A stretch of 64,000 bases of DNA from Arthrobacter wenxiniae (GCF_013376105.1 NZ_JAAMFM010000001.1:301822-365821), one strand, 5' to 3'; shown: positions 34,016 to 42,806, numbered from the stretch's first letter. Translations and numbers: made by a program. The notes: generated by a model not told the origin, from the letters alone.

Positions 34016-34276
34016 ATGAGCGCAGAAGAATCCCCGCTGACCTACCGGCTGATCACCGGCCCGGACGACCGCTCCTTTTGCGAGCGGATCTCCGCCGCCC
34101 TGGCCGAGGGCTACATCCTGCACGGCAACCCCGCCGTGACCTTCAACGGCGTGGCCGTGATCTGTGCCCAGGCCGTCATCCTTCCCCATGCGGTGGCCTC
34201 GTCCGACGCTGCCGTGGCAAATGCCGTGTCAAGGCTGGAAGACCCCGAGGAGTTCGACGGCGAGGGCATCGCGTGA
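34016..34276 (+). CDS. DUF1737 domain protein
   Basis: 86 residues, ATG 34016 with GGAGG at good distance. The DUF1737 pattern is visible: LTYRLITGPDDRSFCERISAALAEGYILHGNPAVTFNG, given here as two parts, YRLITGPDDRSFCERIS and ALAEGYILHGNPAV. Function is unknown; the fold is a small alpha/beta unit. It is the first gene of a SAM-riboswitch operon, and its stop overlaps the rhodanese start (GTGA), which points to a role in sulfur or methionine metabolism. Confidence 0.85.
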   Translation: MSAEESPLTYRLITGPDDRSFCERISAALAEGYILHGNPAVTFNGVAVICAQAVILPHAVASSDAAVANAVSRLEDPEEFDGEGIA

Positions 34277-34665
34277 GCTACGCCGGGGACCTGGAACCCG
34301 CCTTGGCCTGGGACAGGGTGGCCGCCGGTGCCATCCTCGTCGACGTGCGGACGGCGGGCGAGTGGGCGCACATCGGCGTCCCGGACACCTCCGGGCTGGC
34401 GGCGGAGCCGGTCTTCATCCAGTGGAGCCTTGCCTCCGGCGAGCCCAACCCCGCCTTTGTGTCCGAATTGCGGAAGGCGGTGCCCGCCGACAAGGAACTG
34501 GTGGTTTTGTGCCGCTCCGGGGCGCGCTCCATCGCTGCCGCCGAGGCCGCCACGGCCGCCGGGTACACCGCCTTCAATGTGCTCGAGGGCTTTGAGGGCG
34601 TGCCCGACGGCTATGGCGACAGGGTTGTCAACGGCTGGAAGAACCGCAAGCTGCCCTGGAAGTAA
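34273..34665 (+). CDS. Rhodanese-like sulfurtransferase
   Basis: 130 residues from GTG 34273. A single rhodanese domain: GAILVDVRTAGEWAHIGVP at the N-terminus and the active-site loop VLCRSGARSIAAAE with the persulfide-forming Cys. The C-terminal YTAFNVLEGFEGVPDG is also typical. It probably carries or delivers sulfane sulfur. The next gene, metZ, makes homocysteine with free sulfide, so a sulfur-supply role under the same riboswitch is reasonable. Confidence 0.93.
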   Translation: MSYAGDLEPALAWDRVAAGAILVDVRTAGEWAHIGVPDTSGLAAEPVFIQWSLASGEPNPAFVSELRKAVPADKELVVLCRSGARSIAAAEAATAAGYTAFNVLEGFEGVPDGYGDRVVNGWKNRKLPWK

Positions 34666-34731
34666 GCCCGCCCCCGCACCTTCCGGGGCTGCACCCGGCA
34701 CCACCCGCGAACGCTAAGGAAACACACGCAA

Positions 34732-35943
34732 TTGAGCAACTTTAATGAAAATGCCGCCCGTTGGGCCGAAGGGACCCAGGCGGTCCGTGGCGGCCTGGAC
34801 CGCAGCAACTTCCAGGAGACCTCCGAGGCCCTCTTCCTCAACTCCGGCTTCGTCTACGAATCCGCCGAGCACGCGGAGCAGTCGTTCACCGGCGAGGTGG
34901 ACCGCTTCGTGTACTCCCGCTACGGCAACCCCACCGTGGCCACCTTCCAGGAACGGCTGCGGCTGCTCGAGGGCAAGGAGGCCTGCTTTGCGACGGCGTC
35001 CGGCATGTCCGCCGTCTTCACCGCCCTGGGCGCCCTGCTGGGGGCCGGTGACCGCGTGGTGGCCTCCCGCTCGCTGTTCGGCTCCTGCTTTGTGATCCTG
35101 AACGAACTGCTCCCGCGCTGGGGCGTCGAAACCGTGTTTGTGGACGGGCCGGACCTGGACCAGTGGCGGTCGGCCTTGTCCGTGCCGACCACCGCCGTCT
35201 TCTTTGAATCGCCGTCCAACCCCATGCAGGAAATCGTGGACATCGCCGCCGTCTGCGAGCTGGCCCACGCGGCCGGCGCCCAGGTGGTGGCGGACAACGT
35301 CTTCGCCACCCCCCTGCTCCAGCGTTGCGGCGACTTCGGCGCTGACGTCATCGTGTACTCCGGCACCAAGCACATCGACGGCCAGGGCCGCGTGCTGGGC
35401 GGCGCCATCCTGGGCACCAAGGAGTTCATCGACGGCCCCGTGAAGAACCTGATGCGACACACGGGCCCTGCGCTGTCCGCGTTCAACGCGTGGGTGCTGA
35501 CCAAGGGGCTGGAAACCATGGGCCTGCGTGTCAACGCCTCGTGCGCCAGCGCCCTGGCCCTGGGCGAATTCCTGGAGGCGCAGCCGCAGATCAGTTGGGT
35601 CAAGTACCCGCTGCTGCCCTCCCACCCGCAGTACGAGCTGGCCAGGAAGCAGATGAAGGCAGGAGGCACCGTGCTGACCTTTGAACTGGCGCAGCCAGCC
35701 GTGGGGACCCGGAAGGACGCCGCCTTCAAGCTCCTCAACGCCCTGCGGGTCGTGGACATCTCGAACAACCTCGGCGACACCAAGTCGCTCATCACCCACC
35801 CGGCCACCACCACGCACCGGGCCATGGGGCCCGAGGGCCGCGCAGCCATCGGCCTGTCCGCCGGCGTCCTCCGCCTCTCCGTGGGCCTGGAGGACCTGGC
35901 CGACCTGACAAAGGACCTGGAGCAGGCCCTCTCCTCGATCTAG
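34732..35943 (+). CDS. metZ: O-succinylhomoserine sulfhydrylase
   Basis: 403 residues from a TTG at 34732 preceded by AAGGA. A PLP enzyme of the Cys/Met metabolism family: RYGNPTVATFQERLRLLEG, ATASGMSAVFTALGALLGAGD, VFFESPSNPMQEIVDI and VIVYSGTKHIDGQGRVLGG with Lys213 binding PLP. The GTKHIDGQGR form is typical of MetZ rather than MetB or MetY. It makes homocysteine directly from sulfide and an acylhomoserine. It is the third gene of the SAM-riboswitch operon, 66 bases after the rhodanese gene. Confidence 0.93.
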   Translation: MSNFNENAARWAEGTQAVRGGLDRSNFQETSEALFLNSGFVYESAEHAEQSFTGEVDRFVYSRYGNPTVATFQERLRLLEGKEACFATASGMSAVFTALGALLGAGDRVVASRSLFGSCFVILNELLPRWGVETVFVDGPDLDQWRSALSVPTTAVFFESPSNPMQEIVDIAAVCELAHAAGAQVVADNVFATPLLQRCGDFGADVIVYSGTKHIDGQGRVLGGAILGTKEFIDGPVKNLMRHTGPALSAFNAWVLTKGLETMGLRVNASCASALALGEFLEAQPQISWVKYPLLPSHPQYELARKQMKAGGTVLTFELAQPAVGTRKDAAFKLLNALRVVDISNNLGDTKSLITHPATTTHRAMGPEGRAAIGLSAGVLRLSVGLEDLADLTKDLEQALSSI

Positions 35944-35989
35944 CCCCTCCCGCCGAGGTTGGAGATCACGGCCGGCCGCGCTGGGGGAC

Positions 35990-37522
35990 CTAGTCCTGGA
36001 AGTACTCGATCTCGGCGCCGACGGTGTTCAGGCGCTCCGCCAGGTCCTCGTAGCCGCGCTCGATGACGTAAATGTTCCGCAGCTCCGAGGTGCCCTTGGC
36101 CGCGAGCATGGCCAGCAGGATGCAGGCCGCGGGGCGCAGGGCCGGCGGGCAGCCGATCTCGGCCGCGCGCCACGCCGTCGGGCCCTTGATGTCGATGCGG
36201 TGCGGGTCCAGGAGGCGGACGCCCGCACCCAGGCGGTTCAGCTCGGTCAGGTAGATGGCACGGTTCTCGTAGACCCAGTCGTGGATCAGCGTGGTGCCCT
36301 CGGCGCAGGAGGCAATGACGGCGAAAAATGGCAGGTTGTCGATGTTCAGGCCCGGGAACGGCATGGGGTGGATCTTGTCCGGGGCGGCGTGCAGCTCGGA
36401 GGGCAGCGTGGTGATGTCAACGAGGCGGGTCTTGCCGTTGCGGGCCACGTATTCGGCGGATTTGAGATAGCGGAAGCCCATCTGCTCGAGCACCTTGAGC
36501 TCAATTTCCATGAACTCGATGGGCACGCGGGTCACCGTGACCCGCGACTTGGTCACGATCCCCGCGGTGATCAGGCTCATGGCCTCGATGGGGTCCTCGG
36601 ACGGGGCGTACTCGATGTCCACGTCGATGCGGGCCCTGCCGCGGATGGTGAGCGTGGTGGAGCCGATCCCCTCCACCTCGACGCCGAGTTCCTGCAGGTA
36701 GAAGCAGAGGTCCTGAACCATGTAGTTGGGGCTGGCGTTGCGGATCACGGTGGTGCCCTCGCGGTGCGTGGCGGCCATGATGGCGTTTTCCGTGACGGTG
36801 TCGCCGCGCTCGGTCAGCACAAAGGTGCGGTCCGTGGCGTCGCTGACCGGGGCCTGGACCTGGTAGAAGCCGTTGTGCGCCGTGACGGCCAGCCCGAACT
36901 CGCGCAGGGCCTGCATGTGCGGTTCCACGGTGCGGGTGCCGAGGTCGCAGCCGCCGGCGTAAGGGATGCGGTAGACGTCTTCCTGGTCCAGCAGGGGGCC
37001 CAGCAGCATGATGACGGAGCGGGTGCGCTTGGCGGCCTCAACGTCCATGGCAGCCAGGTCCAGGACGGCCGGGCGGCGGATCTGGAGGTCGTTGGCATTG
37101 AGCCAGCGGCACTCGACGCCGATGCTGGTCAGCAGCTCGACTATCCGGTTGACCTCCTCAATGCGGGCCAGCCGGCGCAGCGTGGTGGTGCCGCGGTTGA
37201 TCAAGCTGGCGCACAGCAGGGCCACGCCGGCGTTCTTGCTGGAGTTGACCTCCACGCTGCCGGAGAGCTCGCGGCCGCCGTGCACGCGCAGGTGGGTCAC
37301 CACGTTCTTGGGCGAGCTGCCGAGGTTGACGATCCGCCTGCCCAGCAGCGACTCCATGCGCTGGATCATCTTCAGGCTCAGGTTTTGCCTGCCCTGTTCC
37401 ATGCGGGCCACGGCGCTCTGGCTCGTCCCCAATTGCGCTGCGAGTTCCAGCTGGGTCCAGCCCTTGTCGTTCCGGGCATCCCGGACCATTACACCTACGG
37501 TTTCTGCAGCCACTTGAGTCAT
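35990..37522 (-). CDS. XRE-type HTH domain fused to MurA-like enolpyruvyl transferase
   Basis: 510 residues. Residues 8-62 are a Cro/C1-type HTH (GWTQLELAAQLGTSQSAVAR, then MEQGRQNLSLKMIQRMESLL). From about 72 to the end is a UDP-N-acetylglucosamine 1-carboxyvinyltransferase fold: NSSKNAGVALL carries the Lys96-Asn97 pair and YAGGCDLGTRTVEPH carries Cys192, matching the PEP-binding catalytic Cys of MurA. The C-terminal motif GFRYLKSAEYVARNG-type and RAAEIGCPPALRPAACIL are recognisable. It probably is a second, possibly self-regulated MurA homologue. The AT-rich 188 bases upstream would hold its promoter. Confidence 0.9.
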   Translation of the reverse strand: MTQVAAETVGVMVRDARNDKGWTQLELAAQLGTSQSAVARMEQGRQNLSLKMIQRMESLLGRRIVNLGSSPKNVVTHLRVHGGRELSGSVEVNSSKNAGVALLCASLINRGTTTLRRLARIEEVNRIVELLTSIGVECRWLNANDLQIRRPAVLDLAAMDVEAAKRTRSVIMLLGPLLDQEDVYRIPYAGGCDLGTRTVEPHMQALREFGLAVTAHNGFYQVQAPVSDATDRTFVLTERGDTVTENAIMAATHREGTTVIRNASPNYMVQDLCFYLQELGVEVEGIGSTTLTIRGRARIDVDIEYAPSEDPIEAMSLITAGIVTKSRVTVTRVPIEFMEIELKVLEQMGFRYLKSAEYVARNGKTRLVDITTLPSELHAAPDKIHPMPFPGLNIDNLPFFAVIASCAEGTTLIHDWVYENRAIYLTELNRLGAGVRLLDPHRIDIKGPTAWRAAEIGCPPALRPAACILLAMLAAKGTSELRNIYVIERGYEDLAERLNTVGAEIEYFQD

Positions 37523-37711
37523 GGAACTTTTATATCATGAGAAGCATATTTTGCTGGTATTTGTTGACATGCCCGGCCATAACCGCGAATTTATGGTGCC
37601 TTTAATCACTGTGTGCGATAAATCGTGCACAGGGCCCCCGCCCTGCGCACCACCAAGGCTACTCCTGCCGGATGCCGTGGCGCTCACGTGGCGCAACCTC
37701 GGCGGAAGGAG

Positions 37712-38509
37712 CTACCCCAGCACGGGGTTCCACGTGCCAAGCACGACGGCGGCACCCACCGCGAGCGCGGCAATCGCCAGTCCCCCTGCACCCACCCAGG
37801 CGTCGCGGCGGCTGAACGTGGATTCCCGGGCCCAGGTGCGCGGCCCGGCCCCGAAGCCCTTGGCCTCCATGGTCACCGCCAGGCGGGACGCCCGGCGGAT
37901 CGCCTGGACCAGCAGGGCCATGGCCTGACCCAGCGAGGCCTTCAGTCCGCTGAAAAAGCCCGGTTCCCCGCCGACTCCACGGGCCCGGCGGGCCATGCCC
38001 AGGGTCTGCCACTCCGCCACCAGCAGCCCCACAAGTCGCATGGCCGCCAGCGCGCCCAGCACAAAGCGGTGTGGCAGTCGCAGTTTCTGGGCCAGGGCGT
38101 CGGCCAGGTCCGTGGGATCGGTGCTGGCCAGGACGATGACGCCCGGCAGGGCGATGGCCAGCCCACGCAGCGCAATGGCCACGCCGGATTCCACCGATCC
38201 GGTGGTGAAGGTCAGCGGACCCAGTGCCAGCAGCATGTCGCCCGTTTTCGGGGCCAGCAGGGCCGTGCCGTAGCCACCCACCAGCGCCGCAAACAGGATG
38301 GGCCAGCCGCGGCGCAACAGCAGGCCGGCACCCAGTCCGGCCAGCGGCAGGACGGCGAGTTCGAGGGCCAGCGCCGCGGTGGCGGACACCCAGTCGACGC
38401 TGGCAAGCAGCACCAGGGTGATGGCCATGCCCGCGCCCAGCTTGGACAGGGGGTTCGCGCCCGCCAGCCAGGCGCGGGACCGCGGCTGCGCCAGGATGTC
38501 CACGCTCAT
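37712..38509 (-). CDS. ykoC: ECF transporter transmembrane protein EcfT
   Basis: 265 residues with about five hydrophobic segments. It is a CbiQ/EcfT-family protein: NPLSKLGAGMAITLVLLASV near the N-terminus, and the coupling-helix motifs with Ala-Arg-Gly, AEWQTLGMARRARGVGG and IRRASRLAVTMEAKGFGAGP, that contact the ATPases. Its start overlaps the stop of the ATPase gene (ATGA). It is the last gene of the TPP-riboswitch operon; the S component gene is first. Confidence 0.92.
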   Translation of the reverse strand: MSVDILAQPRSRAWLAGANPLSKLGAGMAITLVLLASVDWVSATAALALELAVLPLAGLGAGLLLRRGWPILFAALVGGYGTALLAPKTGDMLLALGPLTFTTGSVESGVAIALRGLAIALPGVIVLASTDPTDLADALAQKLRLPHRFVLGALAAMRLVGLLVAEWQTLGMARRARGVGGEPGFFSGLKASLGQAMALLVQAIRRASRLAVTMEAKGFGAGPRTWARESTFSRRDAWVGAGGLAIAALAVGAAVVLGTWNPVLG

Positions 38510-40068
38510 CGCTGCACCGCCTTCCTGGCCGAGGCAGGGGCGTGGTTGTCTCCCACGGAGGCGTCCCCCGCAGGCGCACCGAGGACCAGCCTGTCCCCGC
38601 CCAGGACCCGGGTGAACGCGGCATCGTGCGTCACGGACACCACGGCAGTGCCGGCGTCGAGCAGTTCGGTCAGGAGCGAGGCAAGCTCGGCCCAGGTGTT
38701 GGCGTCCTGTCCGAAGGTGGGTTCGTCCAGGACCAGCACCTGCGGGCTGGCGGCCAGCACCGTGGCCACGGACAGCCGGCGCTTCTCCCCGCCGGAAAGG
38801 GTGAAGGGGTTGGCGCCGGCCACATGCCCCAGCCGCAGCCGCTCGAGCAGTTCATCCACCTTGTCCCCGCCCTGCCCCAGCAGCCTGGGGGCAAACAGCA
38901 ACTCGTCCCGCACGCTGCCGGTGACAAACTGGTGCTCGGGTTCCTGGAAGACGGTGCCGATCCGGCTGATCAGCTCCCGCCCCCGCCACTTCAGCGGCGC
39001 TCCCCCGGCCCCGCGGGACAGCGCCTCCGTCGCTTCAAGGCGCCCGCCCGCCGCGGGCAGCAGCCCGGCCAGGGTCAGGGCGAGCGTCGACTTCCCCGCG
39101 CCGTTGGGCCCTGTCACGCTGAGCGCCTGCCCGGCGAAAATCCGCACGGACGGCACCACGGCGGCCGGCACGGCCGGGTGGCCGCGCCGCGCCTTGGCCC
39201 GGGACACCGCCAGGGCCTCGGCCCCCAGCAACAGGTGCGACCCGGCGTCGTACGCGGGGACCGCCGTGCGGGGACGGACGGCGGGCACGTGCCCGGGGAC
39301 CCACACGCCGGCCGCGGACAGCATGCCGGCGGCCTCGGCAAGGACTGTTGCGGGCGGGCCGTCCAGCAGCACACCGCCGGGCTCGCCCGCCGCCTCCGGG
39401 GCCAGCACCACAATGCGGTCCACCACGTCGAGCCAGACGGAGACGCGGTGTTCCACCACCACCAGCGTGGCGCCGGTTTCATCCAGGCTGTTGCGGACGG
39501 CGTCGCGCACGTCGACGACGCCGGCCGGGTCCAGGTTGGCGGTGGGCTCGTCGAGCAGCAGCAGCCCGGGGCGCATGGCAAGCATGCCGGCCAGGCCCAG
39601 GCGCTGCTTCTGCCCGCCGGACAGCACGGAACTTGGGTGCTCCAGCGGCAGCTCCAGCCCCACGGCGGCAAGCGCGGCGGGCACGCGGCGCCAGATCTCC
39701 TCGCGCGGGACAGCGAGGTTTTCGGCGCCAAACGCCACGTCGTCGCCGATCCGGGACAGCACCACCTGCGAGTCGGGATCCTGCTGCATGAGCCCGGTCC
39801 GGCCGCGGGCCTCCGCCACGGACGCGCCGTCGATCAGCAGGGAGCCGAACTCGTCGGCGCCCTCATCGGCGCCCAGGACGCCGGCGAGCGCGTGCAGCAG
39901 CGTGGACTTGCCGGCACCCGAGGGCCCCAGCAGCAGCACCCTTTCGCCCGGTTCGATCTCCAGGTCCAGGTCGTGGACGGCCTTGGCGGCGCGGCCCGAA
40001 TGCTGCCAGCCCCACCCCCGGGCACTGATCCGGGCGGGGGCCACCCCGGACGCGCCGGAAACTCCCAC
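38506..40068 (-). CDS. ykoD: ECF transporter ATPase with two fused ABC domains
   Basis: 520 residues from a GTG two bases after the S-component stop. Domain 1 has Walker A GPSGAGKST (52-60), the signature LSGGQKQRL and Walker B LLLLDEPTANLD; domain 2 has Walker A GPNGAGKST, the signature LSGGEKRRLS and VLVLDEPTFGQD. Two different ABC halves in one chain is the YkoD arrangement. It powers import together with YkoE (substrate binding) and YkoC/EcfT. The leader TPP riboswitch indicates thiamine or its pyrimidine precursor as substrate. Confidence 0.94.
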   Translation of the reverse strand: MGVSGASGVAPARISARGWGWQHSGRAAKAVHDLDLEIEPGERVLLLGPSGAGKSTLLHALAGVLGADEGADEFGSLLIDGASVAEARGRTGLMQQDPDSQVVLSRIGDDVAFGAENLAVPREEIWRRVPAALAAVGLELPLEHPSSVLSGGQKQRLGLAGMLAMRPGLLLLDEPTANLDPAGVVDVRDAVRNSLDETGATLVVVEHRVSVWLDVVDRIVVLAPEAAGEPGGVLLDGPPATVLAEAAGMLSAAGVWVPGHVPAVRPRTAVPAYDAGSHLLLGAEALAVSRAKARRGHPAVPAAVVPSVRIFAGQALSVTGPNGAGKSTLALTLAGLLPAAGGRLEATEALSRGAGGAPLKWRGRELISRIGTVFQEPEHQFVTGSVRDELLFAPRLLGQGGDKVDELLERLRLGHVAGANPFTLSGGEKRRLSVATVLAASPQVLVLDEPTFGQDANTWAELASLLTELLDAGTAVVSVTHDAAFTRVLGGDRLVLGAPAGDASVGDNHAPASARKAVQR

Positions 40069-40070
40069 GC

Positions 40071-40697
40071 CTACACCACCGGTTCACTGGCGGCGCCGCG
40101 GGAGGGCAGGTTGCCCAGGGCGCCCGTGCGTGCCAGGCCGCGCACGGCCAGCCAGGACAGCAGCCCGGCGATGACGGCCCCGGAAATGGCGCCGAACAGC
40201 GTGTAGACGAGCTTCCACACGAACGCCCATTCCACGTTGTAGACCAGGGAGTCGTTGATGCCCATGGCCACGCCGGCCAGCGCGCCGGCCAGGAGTGCCA
40301 CGGGCAGCGTGAAGCGGCGGTAGCGGAACACCGCGAAGACGATCTCCGCGCCCAGGCCCTGGACCAGGCCGGAGAGCAGCACGGTGAAGCCGAAGGAACT
40401 GCCCAGCAGCGCTTCGACAATGGCGGCCACCAGTTCGCAGTACAGCGCGGCGCCGGGCTTGCGGATCACCAGGGCGCCAATCACGCCGGCGATCAGCCAC
40501 CCGCCGCCGTAGAGCCCCTGGAACGGGGGGAAGGCGACGGTGACGGCCGCGATGACGCCGTAGCCGGCGGACCACAGCCAGAAGATGACGCCCACGGCCA
40601 CGGAAAGGACGGAGGCCACCACAATGTCCACCACGCGCCAGGTGGACTTTGCTGCTGCCTTGGGGTTTGCGGAACTGCCCGCGACTGACTTGCTCAT
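40071..40697 (-). CDS. ykoE: ECF transporter S component, YkoE family (thiamine/HMP)
   Basis: 208 residues, first gene behind the TPP riboswitch. Hydrophobic segments with the YkoE pattern: WRVVDIVVASVLSVAVGVIF, FPPFQGLYGGGWLIAGVIG, IRKPGAALYCELVAAIVEAL and SGLVQGLGAEIVFAVFRYRR. YkoE proteins bind hydroxymethylpyrimidine or thiamine outside the cell. The AAAGGAGGAAAC before the ATG is a strong ribosome binding site, which the riboswitch expression platform could mask when TPP is bound. Confidence 0.92.
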   Translation of the reverse strand: MSKSVAGSSANPKAAAKSTWRVVDIVVASVLSVAVGVIFWLWSAGYGVIAAVTVAFPPFQGLYGGGWLIAGVIGALVIRKPGAALYCELVAAIVEALLGSSFGFTVLLSGLVQGLGAEIVFAVFRYRRFTLPVALLAGALAGVAMGINDSLVYNVEWAFVWKLVYTLFGAISGAVIAGLLSWLAVRGLARTGALGNLPSRGAASEPVV

Positions 40698-40751
40698 TGT
40701 TTCCTCCTTTGCAGGAGGGGCGGCCGGCGGTATTTCCGCGCAGCCGAAGAG

Positions 40752-40860
40752 AACTCGACTCCCTTCGCCGGTACTAGCCGGAGCAGGTTCGAGGGTCTGC
40801 GGCGGACCGCACTCTCAGCGCCTTGTTCCAAGGTATGGAACAGGACGCTCCCCTGTCGTG
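40752..40860 (-). promoter_or_regulatory. TPP riboswitch (THI element)
   Basis: On the minus strand the leader reads GGGGAGC near the 5' end, CGCTGAGAGTGCGG (the highly conserved CUGAGA), GACCCTCGAACCTG (the ACCUG core) and ends GAAGGGAG. These are the universal TPP aptamer motifs in order. It precedes the ykoEDC operon by about 55 bases and should lower its expression when thiamine pyrophosphate is plentiful. Confidence 0.96.
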
Positions 40861-40930
40861 TTGAATTGCGGCTTCAGTCTACCCGGGCCGCCGCGCCGCG
40901 GCGAATGTTTGTGAAGCACGACGGCGGCGG

Positions 40931-40968
40931 GAGCCCCGGGCGGGCGCGGGAGCCCCGGGCGGGCGCGG
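40931..40968. repeat. 19-bp tandem duplication in intergenic DNA
   Basis: GAGCCCCGGGCGGGCGCGG occurs twice in direct succession. The stretch 40861-41092 between the TPP riboswitch and the DUF4235 gene shows nothing else. Confidence 0.8.
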
Positions 40969-41092
40969 GCACGGCGCGGGCGCGGGACCGGACCGGCGCC
41001 GGAAATTCCGCTGCCTGCCGCCGCCAACCGGCTAGGCTGGCCAAGGGACGTCCGCAATTCGCCGAGCCCGCCGCACACCAAGGAGAGTTTTT

Positions 41093-41353
41093 GTGAATAT
41101 TGTGTTCAAGCTGCTGGGAACCGGCGTGAGCCTGGCCGCAGGCTTTGTTGCCAGCAAGATCGTGGATACCGCCTGGGAAAAGAGCACGGGGAACAAGCCG
41201 CCCAAGGACGGCGCGGACCTGGAAAACAGCCTGCGCTCGGCGCTCACCTTCGCCTTGGTGTCCTCCGCCGTGGCGGCCGTGATCCAGGTCATTGCGAGCC
41301 GCACCACGCAAAAGGCGATCGCGCGCTTCAAGCAGCACCCCGAAGAGGTTTAG
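41093..41353 (+). CDS. DUF4235 membrane protein
   Basis: 86 residues from GTG 41093 with AGGAG upstream. Two membrane helices (about 6-26 and 48-68) and the DUF4235 pattern FKLLGTGVSLAAGFVASKIV, TAWEKSTGNKPP, ALVSSAVAAVIQVIASRTTQ and KAIARFKQ. The family is widespread in Actinobacteria with unknown function. It stands alone between the thiamine and Mrp operons. Confidence 0.9.
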   Translation: MNIVFKLLGTGVSLAAGFVASKIVDTAWEKSTGNKPPKDGADLENSLRSALTFALVSSAVAAVIQVIASRTTQKAIARFKQHPEEV

Positions 41354-41475
41354 GACCGATCCAACCGCGGCAGCCCGCACCGGCTCCCCAACCCCGTACC
41401 CCTCCCGGCGCCCCACGCGGGCGTGGGTCCCGTCGAAAACGTCCTCAGTCCGCGTCTGCCGACACCCACTCCGGG

Positions 41476-41835
41476 TCAGTTCCCGTCCCGGTCCTCGACG
41501 GCGGCGGCCACCACGTCGTTGAGCTCGTCCGTGCTCAGCAGCTCCGGGCGGCGGTGCTTGGTGCGGTACCCGGCACGGCCCACCATGTGGGCGGACACCG
41601 GGACGGTCAGCAGCTGGAACAGCCACGCGACAATGAGCAGCGGCACCAGGGTCCAGGCGCGCAACTGCAGGCCCATGGCAGCCAGCATCAAAAACAAGCC
41701 CAGTACCTGTGGCTTCGTTGCCGCGTGCATGCGGCTCATCAGGTCCGGGAACCGCAGCAGCCCAACGGCCGCGGCCAGGCTCATCAGGGCCCCGCCTAGC
41801 AGGCAGATGGCGGTCAGCACGTCAATGATGGTCAT
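41476..41835 (-). CDS. mrpG: Mrp antiporter subunit G
   Basis: 119 residues from ATG 41835, overlapping the mrpF stop (ATGA). Three hydrophobic helices with the MnhG pattern: VLTAICLLGGALMSLAAAVGL, LRFPDLMSRMHAATKPQVLG and LMLAAMGLQLRAWTLVPLL. The tail is hydrophilic and charged. It is the last subunit of the multicomponent Na+(or K+)/H+ antiporter encoded in this operon. Confidence 0.95.
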   Translation of the reverse strand: MTIIDVLTAICLLGGALMSLAAAVGLLRFPDLMSRMHAATKPQVLGLFLMLAAMGLQLRAWTLVPLLIVAWLFQLLTVPVSAHMVGRAGYRTKHRRPELLSTDELNDVVAAAVEDRDGN

Positions 41836-42107
41836 GCCTCCTCCTTCCGGTGCGCCACGAAGCGGGCCACCGTGACAGAGCCGATGAACCCGATCACGCT
41901 GATCACCACCAGCAGGGCCAGGTTGTCGGTGTGCCGGTTCAACGCCATCTCCATGGCCAGGCCGGCCCCGAAGATGGCCAGCAGGACGTCCGCGGCAATG
42001 ACGCGGTCCAGCAGCGACGGCCCGGCGGCGATGCGGTAAATGGTCCCGGCCGCGGCCAGCGAAAGTACGATGGAGGCAATCACCGCCACAATTTCCAAGC
42101 CTGTCAC
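41832..42107 (-). CDS. mrpF: Mrp antiporter subunit F
   Basis: 91 residues from a GTG with AAGGAG upstream. Three helices; the MnhF motif IYRIAAGPSLLDRVIAADVL and MALNRHTDNLALLVVISVIG are clear, including the acidic residues of the subunit. A gap of 108 bases separates it from mrpE, the only break in translational coupling of this operon; the gap is GC-rich, holds GGGCCC repeats that can pair, and has no gene. Confidence 0.94.
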   Translation of the reverse strand: MTGLEIVAVIASIVLSLAAAGTIYRIAAGPSLLDRVIAADVLLAIFGAGLAMEMALNRHTDNLALLVVISVIGFIGSVTVARFVAHRKEEA

Positions 42108-42215
42108 GGTGTCTCCTTGAGCGGCGTTTTCGGGGCGGGGAGGTTGGGCCCACGCGCCCGAGGGCCCCGCTGCGAGCTTGCGAGGGGCGGGAGGGCGTGG
42201 GGATTATCTCGAGCC

Positions 42216-42806
42216 TCAGCGGCGGTCGGCGTCATGATCTCCAACTTCAACGGCCAGGGCGGCCAGTTCCGCGCGGCTGCCCATGATGCGGATCAGCCTC
42301 GCCTCGATGTCCCGGATGCCGCGGCGCACCTGTTCCACGCTTTCCGGCGTCGGGGCGTTCATGGCGTGGACATACAGGGTGGAGGTGCCGCGGTCCACCT
42401 CCACCACCAGGGATCCCGGAATCAGTGAGAGCACGTGTCCCACGCCCGTCATGATGAGGTCGGAGCGGCTGCGCAGCGGCACGGCCACCACGGCGTTGCG
42501 GATCCGCGGCCCCTTCACGACGGCCCAGTGGAAGACCTGGCAGCTGGCCATGGCCACTTCCTTCAGGAACCACAGGCCAAACCACAAGGCACGCAGCACG
42601 TTGAAGCGCCCGCTCAGCTCCACGGGCGGCAGGTACAGCGTCCGGGACACGCCCCAGGCGATGATCAGCCCGAACAGCAGGTTGCCGGGGCTGAAGTCCT
42701 GCCAGAGGGCGCCCCACACCACCACCAGCCACACCAGCACCGGCAGCTTCTGCCAGGCGCCGCGCCGCACCTTCCCTGCGCCGGCGGTCCCCTTCCCGCC
42801 GTTCAT
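42216..42806 (-). CDS. mrpE: Mrp antiporter subunit E
   Basis: 196 residues, ATG overlapping the mrpD stop (ATGA). MnhE family: WLVVVWGALWQDFSPGNLLF and LIIAWGVSRTLYLPPVELSG in the membrane part, then the soluble half with LSLIPGSLVVEVDRGTSTLY and VHAMNAPTPESVEQVRRGI. The C-terminal tail of about 25 residues continues as a helix. It is needed for assembly of the Mrp complex in known systems. Confidence 0.94.
   Translation of the reverse strand: MNGGKGTAGAGKVRRGAWQKLPVLVWLVVVWGALWQDFSPGNLLFGLIIAWGVSRTLYLPPVELSGRFNVLRALWFGLWFLKEVAMASCQVFHWAVVKGPRIRNAVVAVPLRSRSDLIMTGVGHVLSLIPGSLVVEVDRGTSTLYVHAMNAPTPESVEQVRRGIRDIEARLIRIMGSRAELAALAVEVGDHDADRR

Noticed and set aside
42108..42215. Missing small gene or internal promoter between mrpE and mrpF
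   Set aside because: No start codon with ribosome binding site and no promoter-like hexamers; only GC-rich pairing segments are seen.
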